Assembly (NCBI RefSeq): GCF_001591665.1
Contig: NZ_BCVI01000013.1
Location: 1 to 64,000, forward strand
Length of the DNA: 64,000 nucleotides
Direction of reading: 5' to 3'
DNA from: Neobacillus soli NBRC 102451
GTDB lineage: Bacteria > Bacillota > Bacilli > Bacillales > Cytobacillaceae
Each line of letters starts with the position of its first letter. Position 1 is the first letter of the stretch. Made by a program: the position numbers and the translations under genes. The notes under the pieces are model-generated. The model was not told the origin of the DNA and made no database searches. It worked only from the letters and a program-made list of their open reading frames with translations. Below are positions 46,513 through 55,031 of the stretch, in pieces.

Positions 46513-47355
46513 ATGCCTTTGACGGATCGTGAAACGAAGGTCTTGAATGAAATACAGGAATGGGAAAGGAATTTATTAAATTACGAGGCAAATGATTTTC
46601 AAATAACCTATGAAAAATATTTGGACCGTTCCTTCTCCTTATTGCCTGAAAAGGTGCAACGGCAGTTTTTCGCTGTTATTGACAGCTGGCTGTTTCATTT
46701 ACATAGTATGATTCAAGGCTCGCAGCTCCAAATGGACGCTAAGGATAGAATTCTTTCGTCAGGACGAATTTTTCAAAAAGGGTTAGAAAAAATAGAAGAC
46801 TTAAAGCAATTAGATATAGAGCAATTGCACTATTTAGCAGAGCAGCAAATTTCCAGGCATCGCCTTTATTCTTTTGCCCAGGGGGGACTGGCGGGGACAG
46901 GCGGTGCGCTGCTATTAGGGACTGATATTCCAGCAATGGCGGTCATTAATTTAAGGGCCGTCCAATTGATTGCCATGACCTATGGAGTTGAGGTGAATAC
47001 TCCCTATGAAATGATGACATCTCTAAAGGTTTTCCATACGGCGACATTGCCGCCAAGAATCCAAAAAGCGGGCTGGAGCTCATTAATGGATGAATTAGCG
47101 GGGAATCGTGAGCATTATTTTTATGAAGGAAAAGAGGAAATTATCGACATCACCTGGCTAGAGCAGCCAGTCCAGCAATTAGTAAAAGCGCTGGTCATTA
47201 CATTGTTTCGGAAAAAAGTGATTCAAGGTATTCCGCTAATCAGCATGGCGATTGGTGCCGGTGCTAATTATCAGTTAACAAGAAAAGTAACAGATATCGC
47301 ACATAAGTATTATCAAATTCGCTACCTTAAAGAAAAAGAGGAGTTTTTTGTATGA
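46513..47355 (+). CDS. EcsC family protein
   Basis: A 280-residue protein with EcsC-family features: a long charged helical N-terminal region (to about residue 115), then GGLAGTGGALLLGTDIPAMAVINLRAVQLI, a glycine-rich amphipathic membrane-interacting segment near residues 120-150. A second hydrophobic segment near the end (IPLISMAIGAGANY) follows. EcsC proteins have no settled biochemical role; in B. subtilis the namesake lies in the ecs transporter operon. The stop overlaps the moaB start by four bases, so the two genes are translated in a coupled way. The ribosome site is GGAGGGG. Confidence 0.85.
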   Translation: MPLTDRETKVLNEIQEWERNLLNYEANDFQITYEKYLDRSFSLLPEKVQRQFFAVIDSWLFHLHSMIQGSQLQMDAKDRILSSGRIFQKGLEKIEDLKQLDIEQLHYLAEQQISRHRLYSFAQGGLAGTGGALLLGTDIPAMAVINLRAVQLIAMTYGVEVNTPYEMMTSLKVFHTATLPPRIQKAGWSSLMDELAGNREHYFYEGKEEIIDITWLEQPVQQLVKALVITLFRKKVIQGIPLISMAIGAGANYQLTRKVTDIAHKYYQIRYLKEKEEFFV

Positions 47356-47864
47356 GTACCCATGAACATAAAATGGAAGCCCCAAAATCGGTAAATTGTA
47401 AAATCATTACCGTCAGCGACACAAGAGGTATCGAAACAGACAAAAGCGGCAAGCTGATAATCGAGCTGCTTGAACAAGCAGGACATAGAATTGTTGACTA
47501 CTGTATTGTAAAGGATGAATCTACCCCGATTCAAACGGAAATTTTAAAGGGATGCGCCCGCGAGGATATTGATGTGATCTTAACAAATGGGGGCACAGGG
47601 ATTGCCAAGCGTGATGTAACGATAGAAACCGTTAAAGGCCTGCTTGAAAAAGAAATCGTTGGCTTTGGAGAATTGTTCAGGATGCTCAGCTATCAAGAGG
47701 ATATTGGGTCTGCGGCCATCCTTTCCAGGGCCATAGCCGGTGTTGCCAAAAATAAAGCAGTGTTTTCCGTTCCAGGTTCTTCCGGTGCGGTGAAGCTGGC
47801 AATGAATAAACTAATCTTACCCGAGATTGGCCATGTGGTCAGAGAAATAAAAAAAGACTTGTAA
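47352..47864 (+). CDS. moaB: Molybdenum cofactor biosynthesis protein B
   Basis: A 170-residue MoaB/MogA-fold protein involved in adenylation of molybdopterin in molybdenum cofactor synthesis. The signature TNGGTGIAKRDVTIE (about residues 76-90) and the later PGSSGAVKLAMNKLILPEIGHV segment (about residues 139-160) are typical. It begins inside the end of the EcsC gene (ATGA overlap), an unusual partner for a molybdenum gene. In B. subtilis moaB also stands in this chromosomal region. Confidence 0.94.
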   Translation: MSTHEHKMEAPKSVNCKIITVSDTRGIETDKSGKLIIELLEQAGHRIVDYCIVKDESTPIQTEILKGCAREDIDVILTNGGTGIAKRDVTIETVKGLLEKEIVGFGELFRMLSYQEDIGSAAILSRAIAGVAKNKAVFSVPGSSGAVKLAMNKLILPEIGHVVREIKKDL

Positions 47865-47867
47865 AAT

Positions 47868-47901
47868 AGAGAAAACTCCCGTTTTATGGGGAGTTTTCTC
47901 T
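47868..47901. terminator. Terminator between moaB and the convergent 104-residue gene
   Basis: AGAGAAAACTCCC (47868-47880) is the complement of GGGAGTTTTCTCT (47889-47901). A T-rich tail follows on the plus side. Confidence 0.9.
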
Positions 47902-47905
47902 TTTC

Positions 47906-48220
47906 TTACAAATGTGCTTTTTCAGATAGTGTTTGATTCGCACGGTACCATAACCATAAATCATTGATGATGGAGGCAAGGTCCGCTATTTCCGTGTTCA
48001 GTTGACAGGAGCGGGGGAAATCACTTTCATTGGAAAGCCGTGCTTGTTTATGATTAATCTGATCTTCAAGCTCAAAAATTCGATCAGGGATTGAACCGCG
48101 GATTTGTTCCCAATACAAGAGAATGCTCTGCTGTGTTTCTTTACTGTAATGGTCCCATTCCACCGTTAAATCCGGCAGGGGAATACCTAGTCGCTGATCA
48201 AAAGAAAAATGGTCTCTCAT
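47906..48220 (-). CDS. Conserved hypothetical protein (YtzH-like position, function unknown)
   Basis: A 104-residue soluble, acidic protein with predominantly helical character (DHYSKETQQSILLYWEQIRGSIPDRIFELEDQ). The start was set at ATG 48220 because GGAGG lies about 8 bases upstream; the ATG at 48235 overlaps that ribosome site. There is no signal, membrane segment or known motif. Two Trp and a late WLWYRAN segment are visible. It has no clear operon partner. The family was not recognised. Confidence 0.75.
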   Translation of the reverse strand: MRDHFSFDQRLGIPLPDLTVEWDHYSKETQQSILLYWEQIRGSIPDRIFELEDQINHKQARLSNESDFPRSCQLNTEIADLASIINDLWLWYRANQTLSEKAHL

Positions 48221-48303
48221 TCTATTTGCCTCCATGCTGTATGCTTTTTTTTATTTTACTATAAATCGTTAATAAGGTCAGGATAATCAACCGATAAAAG
48301 TAA

Positions 48304-48334
48304 ATAAAAAACACGCAGCTATCTTGCTGCGTGC
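48304..48334 (-). terminator. Intrinsic terminator after the universal stress protein gene
   Basis: CACGCAGC and GCTGCGTG form a stem around TATCTT; the minus strand continues with T6. Confidence 0.9.
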
Positions 48335-48344
48335 CAAATCGTAT

Positions 48345-48794
48345 TTAAGAGTCTTTTTCCGTACGAACAACGAGAACGTCACATGCTGCATAACGAGTAA
48401 TATGTTCAGAAACACTGCCGATAAAAAACCTTTCGACAACATTCATTCCTGTCGCACCGCAGATGATTAAATCAATCTTGTGTTTTTTAGCCAAATCTCG
48501 AGGAATTTTTATTTTCGGTGAGCCAAAATCAATTTCAAAGTGTACTGTTGTTAGTCCTTCATCCACTGCTTGTTTTTGGTAATTTTCCAGCATGTCTTTT
48601 GCCAGCTTTTCTGCTCGGTCTCCAATGACGGTGTCGTAGGCTTCAATTAGTGCAAAGGTTCTTGTATCAATCACATGGACTAATAATAGTGTGGCATTAT
48701 TTCTTTTTGCAATTTCAATCCCTTTTTTAAAAGCGCGGTCTGCCTCTGTTGATCCATCAATAGCGACCAAAATATTTTGATATTTAAGTCCCAT
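48345..48794 (-). CDS. Universal stress protein (UspA family)
   Basis: A 149-residue single-domain UspA protein. The ATP-binding pattern is visible at the N-terminus (ILVAIDGSTEADRAF, about residues 7-21) and as the C-terminal G-2x-G-9x-G(S/T) signature in ICGATGMNVVERFFIGSVSEHI (about residues 113-134). It probably binds ATP and acts in stress or starvation. The start is ATG 48794, as AAGGAG lies at a correct distance; an upstream ATG at 48803 directly abuts that site. Monocistronic with its own terminator. Confidence 0.93.
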   Translation of the reverse strand: MGLKYQNILVAIDGSTEADRAFKKGIEIAKRNNATLLLVHVIDTRTFALIEAYDTVIGDRAEKLAKDMLENYQKQAVDEGLTTVHFEIDFGSPKIKIPRDLAKKHKIDLIICGATGMNVVERFFIGSVSEHITRYAACDVLVVRTEKDS

Positions 48795-48900
48795 GAATAT
48801 CATCTCCTTACCTTAATTATACAGTATTTAACAACGTATAATTGTTTCAATTTTTCGAACAATAATTAGGGTAACTTACAATGGAAGGGAGATTTGTCAG

Positions 48901-49059
48901 ATGGTAAAGCGTGACTTAAATAAACAATCCTCGTTTGAGTTTGATGAACAAGGAGCAAATGAAGTAAGCGAGCAAATTATGAATTCGTATAATAGTGGTT
49001 TTATAGGTGAGGGAACGGCACTAGCAGGCAATGATCAAGATGTTGGAACTGAGGGGTAG
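48901..49059 (+). CDS. Small acidic protein of unknown function (52 residues)
   Basis: ATG 48901, preceded by AAGGGAG, opens a 52-residue frame with sequence start MVKRDLNKQSSFEFDEQ and end NDQDVGTEG. It is soluble and rich in Gln, Asn, Glu and Gly. The region SEQIMNSYNSGF is reminiscent of small sporulation or SASP-like proteins, but no family was identified with confidence. It has its own ribosome site and is followed at once by a very strong hairpin, which supports a real gene. Confidence 0.65.
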   Translation: MVKRDLNKQSSFEFDEQGANEVSEQIMNSYNSGFIGEGTALAGNDQDVGTEG

Positions 49060-49070
49060 GCACTAAATTT

Positions 49071-49119
49071 CATAAAACGGAAGGACTGTCTAACCATCGG
49101 ACAGTCCTTCCGTTTTATG
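49071..49119. terminator. Strong hairpin terminator after the 52-residue gene
   Basis: A perfect 20-bp stem (49071-49090 with 49100-49119) with a 9-base loop. The right arm contains TTTTAT. The remaining gap to ald (49120-49397) holds only the promoter. Confidence 0.85.
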
Positions 49120-49328
49120 AAGGTAGATGTTTAGACATTTGTCTTGGAAATTTTGTTCATGCAGGGCGTTTACCCAAGAATTTGCTAGCAATTATGCATA
49201 TTCTTTAATGTGTAAAGTAGTTTCGTGATACCATTTAGTTACGGATTTGGGTTAAAAAGTTGTAAAGAAGCCTTCCTTATCATTGGCAGGTTCTTTTGTC
49301 AAATCTTAGAAAATGCTTGCATTAGATT

Positions 49329-49356
49329 TTGGAATCGAGCTTGGTTTTGATAAAAT
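49329..49356 (+). promoter_or_regulatory. Candidate sigma-A promoter of ald
   Basis: TTGGAA (49329-49334), 16 bases, TAAAAT (49351-49356), 41 bases before the ald start. Confidence 0.6.
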
Positions 49357-49397
49357 GAAAGTGTTTACTTTGAAAATAAATATGTGGAGGTAAGCGA

Positions 49398-50516
49398 ATG
49401 CGGATCGGAGTACCTAAAGAGATTAAGAATAATGAAAACCGTGTAGCGATGACACCGGCTGGAGTGGTCACCATTACGAAATTTGGCCATAAGGTTTTTA
49501 TTGAAAAGGGAGCAGGACTTGGCTCAGGTTTTTCAGATGAAGATTATCAAACTGCTGGTGCGAAGCTAGCGGCAACGGCTGAAGAGGCATGGTCCATGGA
49601 AATGGTTATGAAGGTTAAAGAACCACTTCCAAGCGAATACTCTTTTTTTCGTGATGGATTAATATTATTTACATATTTACATTTAGCACCTGAACCAGAA
49701 TTAACAAAAGCATTAATCGATAATAAAGTAGTTGGGATTGCCTATGAAACGGTCCAATTAGCGAATAGAAGCTTACCGTTATTGACGCCGATGAGCGAAG
49801 TTGCCGGAAGGATGGCAGCTCAAATTGGCGCACAATTCCTTGAGAAGGTTCATGGCGGAAAAGGAATCCTTCTTTCTGGTGTACCAGGGGTACAAAGAGG
49901 AACTGTAACGATTATTGGCGGCGGGGTAGCCGGAACCAATGCGGCAAAGATGGCCATTGGGTTAGGTGCAAAAGTTTCCATCATTGATTTAAATCCGGAT
50001 CGTCTTCGTCAATTAGATGATATATTTGGGTCTGATGTAACGACGTTGATGTCCAATCCTTATAATATTGCTGAAGCTGTGAAGGAATCAGATTTAGTCA
50101 TCGGCGCTGTTCTTATTCCAGGGGCAAAAGCACCAAAGCTTGTAACGGAAGATATGATAAAATCGATGAGGCCTGGAAGTGTTGTTGTCGATATTGCTAT
50201 CGACCAAGGCGGTATTTTTGAAACAACGGACCGGATCACCACCCATGATAATCCAACCTATGTGAAAGACGGTGTTGTCCATTATGCTGTGGCGAATATG
50301 CCTGGTGCGGTACCGAGAACTTCAACCTTTGCCTTAACAAACGTGACTGTTCCATATGCCCTGCAAATAGCAAACAAGGGCTATAAACAAGCCTGCCTTG
50401 CCAACGAAGCCTTGTTGAAGGGAATTAATACACTTGGCGGTTATGTAACGTACGAAGCCGTTGCAGAAGCACATGGCCTGGAATTCAAGGATACAAAATC
50501 GTTGTTGGAAAAATAA
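49398..50516 (+). CDS. ald: Alanine dehydrogenase
   Basis: A 372-residue NAD-dependent enzyme that converts L-alanine to pyruvate and ammonia. It is important for alanine use and for sporulation in B. subtilis. The N-terminus [22 protein letters not shown] is the family signature. The Rossmann motif [22 protein letters not shown] lies near residues 172-193, and the catalytic Lys and His are in the first and second parts ([21 protein letters not shown]). The ribosome site is GGAGG. It ends in a strong terminator. Confidence 0.97.
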   Translation: MRIGVPKEIKNNENRVAMTPAGVVTITKFGHKVFIEKGAGLGSGFSDEDYQTAGAKLAATAEEAWSMEMVMKVKEPLPSEYSFFRDGLILFTYLHLAPEPELTKALIDNKVVGIAYETVQLANRSLPLLTPMSEVAGRMAAQIGAQFLEKVHGGKGILLSGVPGVQRGTVTIIGGGVAGTNAAKMAIGLGAKVSIIDLNPDRLRQLDDIFGSDVTTLMSNPYNIAEAVKESDLVIGAVLIPGAKAPKLVTEDMIKSMRPGSVVVDIAIDQGGIFETTDRITTHDNPTYVKDGVVHYAVANMPGAVPRTSTFALTNVTVPYALQIANKGYKQACLANEALLKGINTLGGYVTYEAVAEAHGLEFKDTKSLLEK

Positions 50517-50532
50517 TACCTTAAAAATAGAA

Positions 50533-50558
50533 AAACCAGCTCTGTAAAGAGCTGGTTT
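50533..50558 (+). terminator. Intrinsic terminator after ald
   Basis: AAACCAGCTCT pairs perfectly with AGAGCTGGTTT around GTAA. Confidence 0.93.
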
Positions 50559-50595
50559 AAAATACATACTATAAAGCCGCATTTGCCGTATAAAT

Positions 50596-50775
50596 ATAAG
50601 AAAGTTTTAAACCACCACTCCTCAAAGTGGGTGTTCTCAGAAACTTTTCTGCATGTCCTCCAGGTCTTATAGACAGAGGCTTGTCATTCCAGCTCCAATG
50701 GTTAAACTCCCTATTACAGCTTAAAGGTTAAAACTTTATTATGACTACGAACAACGCAGCTTGTATTTATATAGT
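50596..50775 (-). ncRNA. Possible relic of an IS605/TnpB guide RNA end
   Basis: In the gene-free interval 50559-50821, the minus strand reads through a structured stretch ending CTGAGAACACCCACTTTGAGGAGTGGTGGTTTAAAAC. Its CCACT/AGTGG hairpin plus A-rich end resembles the right-end hairpin of IS605-family TnpB RNAs, after which the guide would begin. No TnpB coding sequence remains. The call is by resemblance only. Confidence 0.35.
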
Positions 50776-50821
50776 ACATCAATCAACCTTGTAATTCAAT
50801 GTAAAAAAAATCCAAATGGAT

Positions 50822-51919
50822 CTATTTTATAATCTGTAATTCTTTCGGGAATTTTGTTAATACTTTTGCGCCATCCGCAGTAATAAATAGATCATCCTCG
50901 ATGCGAACTCCGGCTATATCCGGCACATAAATTCCCGGCTCAATCGTATAAACCATTCCTTCTTCAATAATCAACGGATTTGTCTCAGTCATTGAAGGAT
51001 ACTCATGAACGCCTATCCCAAGCCCGTGACCTAAGCGGTGTGGAAAATATTCGCCGTATCCAGCATCAGCAATAATTCGGCGAGCAGTAAGGTCAACCTC
51101 AGCAGCAGTAACACCAGGCTTACTTGCTTCAACAGCAGCGAGTTGCGCTTTTAAAACGGTATCATAAATTTCCTTTTGCTTATCGTTAATATCTCCATAG
51201 GCAACTGTTCTAGTAATATCAGAACAATAGCGGTCGACAACAACACCCAAATCAAACAAAACAAGGTCACCTTTTTGGATTTTCGTTCCGCCGGGATTGC
51301 CATGAGGGGAAGCCGCGTTTGCTCCGGTTAGAACCATTGTGGCGAATGACATTTCGGTGACACCTTTTTGTTTTAGGGCGTATTCAACAGCATTTAAGAC
51401 TTCTAATTCTGTTTTACCTTCTTTGATTTCACTTACGCCCACTTCAACGGCATAATCGGCAAGTGCGCAAGCCTCTTCGATAATTTTTAATTCCCTCGCA
51501 TCCTTGATCATGCGGAGTTTTCGTAACTTTTCTTCAGCTGAAACATAGGCGGCTTTAGGGAATAACCGTGAGAGCTGCTCGTAGCGTTCGACATTCATAT
51601 GCTCTTTTTCGATGGCCGCCTTAGTGACACCGTTAATTCTTTTATTAATGGAGCTTAAAATTAATTCCCATGGATTGTCGATATCACTGTAGCCGAGTAG
51701 TTCATACTCCCAGCCAGAACGTCTGGCATCATGTATTTCCATTCCGGGGCAGACAAGGAATGGCTCTTCTGATTGAAAGACAACTAGTGCAAGTAACCGC
51801 TCATGCGGGTCGGTATAATAACCGCTTAAATAAAAGACGTTTTCGGAAGAAGTAAGGAAGCTAACCTCAATCTCATTTTCTTTCATCCACGTTTGAAGCT
51901 TTTCTAAACGCTGTTTCAT
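50822..51919 (-). CDS. M24 family Xaa-Pro peptidase
   Basis: A 365-residue aminopeptidase P/prolidase-like enzyme. The N-terminal creatinase-like domain (about residues 1-130) precedes the pita-bread catalytic domain. Metal ligands are visible as LVLFDLGVVVDRYCSDITRT (Asp pair), HRLGHGLGIGVHEYPS (His), EEGMVYTIEPGIY (Glu) and GVRIEDDL (Glu). The start was set at ATG 51919 (MKQRLEKLQTW) after AAAGGGGG. A longer frame from 51997 would add a 26-residue hydrophobic leader and is less likely. It should cleave Xaa-Pro bonds; the precise substrate is unknown. Confidence 0.9.
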   Translation of the reverse strand: MKQRLEKLQTWMKENEIEVSFLTSSENVFYLSGYYTDPHERLLALVVFQSEEPFLVCPGMEIHDARRSGWEYELLGYSDIDNPWELILSSINKRINGVTKAAIEKEHMNVERYEQLSRLFPKAAYVSAEEKLRKLRMIKDARELKIIEEACALADYAVEVGVSEIKEGKTELEVLNAVEYALKQKGVTEMSFATMVLTGANAASPHGNPGGTKIQKGDLVLFDLGVVVDRYCSDITRTVAYGDINDKQKEIYDTVLKAQLAAVEASKPGVTAAEVDLTARRIIADAGYGEYFPHRLGHGLGIGVHEYPSMTETNPLIIEEGMVYTIEPGIYVPDIAGVRIEDDLFITADGAKVLTKFPKELQIIK

Positions 51920-52101
51920 TTGTAGGGGTCCCCCTTTAATAAATAAAATCCAATTTGAGAGTATCAAGATTAAAAGTAAAAGTAAACTATCTGACATTAT
52001 AATAAGCTTAAACTAGTGGAATATGGGAATAAAGTATAGAAGGGATTTTACCGTTTCTATAGAAAAGTATTTAATATAACAATTTAAGAGGAGTTGGGAT
52101 G

Positions 52102-52782
52102 ATGAGAATATCTTATCACGGACATTCAGTTGTACAAATTCATACGAATGGCAAAACGATTATTATTGACCCTTTTATAACCGGAAATCAATTAACTGAT
52201 TTAAAGGTCGAGGATGTAAAACCGGATGTGATTATTTTATCCCATGGTCATAACGATCATGTCGGTGATACAGTCGATTTAGCCAAAAAGCATGATGCCC
52301 TGGTTGTTGCCAACCATGAAATTGCTGAGTATTTAAGCTGGCAGGGTGTGAATACCCATGGCATGCATATTGGCGGTGCCCATCAATTTGAGTTTGGTAA
52401 AGTCAAACTGACACAAGCTTTTCACGGATCAAGCTATACAACAGATAATAATGAAATCATCTACTGTGGCATGCCAGCAGGGATCCTATTTATGAACGAA
52501 GGGAAAACAATCTATCACGCAGGTGATACAGGCTTATTCTCAGATATGAAGCTAATTGGTGAGCGTCATCCGCTTGATATTGCCTTCCTGCCGATTGGTG
52601 ATAATTTTACCATGGGACCTGAAGATGCAGCCTATGCGGCCCAACTTTTAAAAGCGAAAACGGTTGTCCCGATGCACTATAATACCTTCCCGCCAATTAA
52701 ACAGGATCCGTATCAATTTATCGAGATGCTAGCAGATAAAAATGGTCAAGTGCTGCGCCCTGGAGAAGCAATAGAAATTTAA
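52102..52782 (+). CDS. ytkL: UPF0173 metal-dependent hydrolase YtkL
   Basis: A 226-residue metallo-beta-lactamase-fold protein. The HxHxDH metal motif appears as [10 protein letters not shown] (about residue 52), with a further His in HAGDT (about residue 147) and the end MHYNTFP (about residue 193). The start is ATG 52102, or ATG 52099 just before it, both after GAGGAG. Position and size match B. subtilis YtkL. The substrate is unknown; proteins of this family have been shown to hydrolyse varied esters or lactones. Confidence 0.92.
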   Translation: MRISYHGHSVVQIHTNGKTIIIDPFITGNQLTDLKVEDVKPDVIILSHGHNDHVGDTVDLAKKHDALVVANHEIAEYLSWQGVNTHGMHIGGAHQFEFGKVKLTQAFHGSSYTTDNNEIIYCGMPAGILFMNEGKTIYHAGDTGLFSDMKLIGERHPLDIAFLPIGDNFTMGPEDAAYAAQLLKAKTVVPMHYNTFPPIKQDPYQFIEMLADKNGQVLRPGEAIEI

Positions 52783-52867
52783 ATGAACCTAGGTTTTCAC
52801 ATACTTTTTTTCCTCTCACTTGCATAAAGATGGAACAAGCAGTCTTTTTTTAAGGGGGGAATTGAGG

Positions 52868-53107
52868 TTGAAAAAGAACAGATATTTACTTTGCCTGCTG
52901 CTCTGCGGCTTCATGCTTTATTTCGCTGTACCAAAACTATCCATAAATGCTGATGGGAACCTCCAGGGGATATTTTCAATCGCTTGGCTTTCATTTGCTT
53001 TGATTGTTATCGCTGGAAATCTTACCGGACTTCTTTATAGTCCGAAAAGGCAAGTACAAAGACTTCAATCAGAGCGATTAAAGAAGAAATCCCGCTATTT
53101 TCATTGA
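52868..53107 (+). CDS. Small two-span membrane protein
   Basis: A 79-residue protein. The start was set at TTG 52868 (LKKNRYLLCLLL), eight bases after GGGGGG; a frame open further upstream has no ribosome site. Two hydrophobic segments (about residues 5-20 and 32-53) are joined by a short loop, and the C-terminus is strongly basic (KRQVQRLQSERLKKKSRYFH). This predicts a membrane protein with a positively charged cytoplasmic tail. No family or function was recognised. Confidence 0.7.
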   Translation: MKKNRYLLCLLLCGFMLYFAVPKLSINADGNLQGIFSIAWLSFALIVIAGNLTGLLYSPKRQVQRLQSERLKKKSRYFH

Positions 53108-53231
53108 GAATTAAAGAACAATTGGGGAACCGCATTGAATCAAGGCTTTTAACACTCTATAATAAAATTAAACGTAATCCGAATTATTTCTAAACGGAAT
53201 GATTGGAATTCAACTATAGAGGGTGAAGGTC

Positions 53232-54551
53232 TTGGCCACAAAGCACGAACAAATTTTACACTATATTGATGCACTCCCGATTGGGGAAAAAATATCAGTC
53301 AGACAAATCGCCAAGGCGATGACCGTAAGTGAAGGTACTGCTTACCGGGCGATTAAGGAAGCGGAAAATAAAGGCTATGTAAGTACGATTGAACGGGTTG
53401 GCACAATCAGGATTGAACGAAAAAAGAAAGAAAATATTGAAAAGCTTACGTTTGCAGAAGTCGTAAACATTGTTGATGGTCAAGTTTTAGGCGGAAGAAC
53501 TGGCTTGCATAAAACGCTAAATAAATTTGTAATTGGGGCAATGAAATTAGAGGCGATGATGCGCTACACAGAGGCAGGGAATCTGTTAATTGTCGGGAAC
53601 CGGACACAGGCCCATGAGCTTGCCTTAAAGGCAGGAGCTGCTGTGCTGATAACTGGTGGATTTGATTCAGAAGACCATGTGAAAAAACTAGCCGACAAAC
53701 TAGAAATGCCTGTCATATCAACAAGCTATGATACGTTTACCGTCGCTACGATGATTAACCGGGCGATATATGACCAATTAATAAAAAAGGAAATTATTTT
53801 AGTAGAAGATATCTTAACGCCTTTAGCCAATACCTATTATTTGAAAACGTCCGATAAGGTGTCAAAATGGCATGAATTTAATCAACAAACGACACACAGC
53901 CGTTACCCGGTAGTCGATCAGAACATGAAGATTCAAGGAATGGTCACTAGTAAGGACATTTTAGGACAGGATTTAGAGACTTCCATAGACAAGATCATGA
54001 CGAAACAGCCGATGACGGTGAATGAGAAGACAAGTGTCGCTTCCACCGCACATACGATGGTCTGGGAAGGAATAGAAGTACTTCCTGTTGCCAATAATTC
54101 CAACCGTTTAGAGGGGATTATAAGCAGGCAGGATGTTTTAAAGGCGCTGCAAATGAACCAACGGCAGCCGCAGGTGGGTGAAACCCTTGATGACGTCATT
54201 ACCAATCAAATGGTCTTAATGCAGGGAAACGTAAAAGGAGAAGAAGTTTATTCGTGCGAAGTGACCCCGCAAATGACCAACCATCTAGGAACCATTTCTT
54301 ATGGTGTATTTACAACCATTGTCTCAGACGCGGCGAACCGCGTATTGCGAAGCTACAAAAAAGGCGACTTGGTTGTGGAAAATATGACAATCTACTTTAT
54401 GAAACCAGTTCAAATGGAGAGTAAATTAGAAATTTTTCCAAAAGTACTTGAAGTAGGCCGGAAGTTTGGAAAGGTAGATGTGGAAGTGTTCAATGAAGGG
54501 GTAATGGTTGGGAAAGCGATGATGATGTGTCAGCTGCTTGACAGGAGTTAA
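53232..54551 (+). CDS. ytoI: CBS-DRTGG-hotdog domain regulator-like protein YtoI
   Basis: A 439-residue protein, the same length as B. subtilis YtoI. Domains in order: an N-terminal winged helix (ISVRQIAKAMTVSEGTAYRAIKEA, about residues 19-42), a DRTGG domain (about 70-185), two CBS motifs (about 190-310) and a C-terminal hotdog thioesterase-like domain (about 330-437). This suggests a nucleotide- or acyl-CoA-sensing regulator. The start was set at TTG 53232 (LATKHEQIL), by family length and GAGGG spacing. No target gene is evident. Regulation is unknown. Confidence 0.9.
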   Translation: MATKHEQILHYIDALPIGEKISVRQIAKAMTVSEGTAYRAIKEAENKGYVSTIERVGTIRIERKKKENIEKLTFAEVVNIVDGQVLGGRTGLHKTLNKFVIGAMKLEAMMRYTEAGNLLIVGNRTQAHELALKAGAAVLITGGFDSEDHVKKLADKLEMPVISTSYDTFTVATMINRAIYDQLIKKEIILVEDILTPLANTYYLKTSDKVSKWHEFNQQTTHSRYPVVDQNMKIQGMVTSKDILGQDLETSIDKIMTKQPMTVNEKTSVASTAHTMVWEGIEVLPVANNSNRLEGIISRQDVLKALQMNQRQPQVGETLDDVITNQMVLMQGNVKGEEVYSCEVTPQMTNHLGTISYGVFTTIVSDAANRVLRSYKKGDLVVENMTIYFMKPVQMESKLEIFPKVLEVGRKFGKVDVEVFNEGVMVGKAMMMCQLLDRS

Positions 54552-54584
54552 TTGAGAAAACAGGAAGTCGTCATACACAATAAG

Positions 54585-54611
54585 GAGCCGCTTCCATAAA
54601 GGAAGCGGCTC
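54585..54611. terminator. Bidirectional terminator between ytoI and ytpI
   Basis: GAGCCGCTTCC pairs perfectly with GGAAGCGGCTC around ATAAA. The T-tails on both sides are weak. Confidence 0.8.
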
Positions 54612-54615
54612 AAGT

Positions 54616-54927
54616 TTATTCCTGTGCATTGAAGAGTTTTGCTTCCTCGATGGCAAAGGGAAGATAGTGTTTATACTTTTTAAAACCAATCCAAGTAAAT
54701 ACAGCACCATAAATAATAAATAAAGCGGCAACAATATAAGAGACTGTAGATTCTGAAATGAATATAAGGTGATTAATGCCAAATAAGCTGACAAAAAGGC
54801 CTAAAGCAATATTTGATTTAGCAGAAAGCCATTTCTTTTCTACTAAACGGTTGCTTCTGAAGTATTTTGTTTTATAAAATAAATAGAAAGCAAATAGCAG
54901 AGCAATTAAAACAACAAGTACTAACAT
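54616..54927 (-). CDS. ytpI: YtpI family membrane protein
   Basis: A 103-residue membrane protein with three hydrophobic segments (about residues 1-16, 38-55 and 62-82) and a charged C-terminus. It matches YtpI in size and position, next to ytoI and nrnA. The start ATG at 54927 follows GGAGGA on the minus strand. No function is known for the family. It is convergent with ytoI, sharing the terminator. Confidence 0.85.
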   Translation of the reverse strand: MLVLVVLIALLFAFYLFYKTKYFRSNRLVEKKWLSAKSNIALGLFVSLFGINHLIFISESTVSYIVAALFIIYGAVFTWIGFKKYKHYLPFAIEEAKLFNAQE

Positions 54928-55031
54928 AATATGTTCCTCCAGGTTTTGAAAATCTTCTTTATTTTAACGTGTTATTAAAAAAAAAGCCATAATTCGTTCT
55001 TTAATGATTTGATGGTAAAGGAGCAGTGTCC

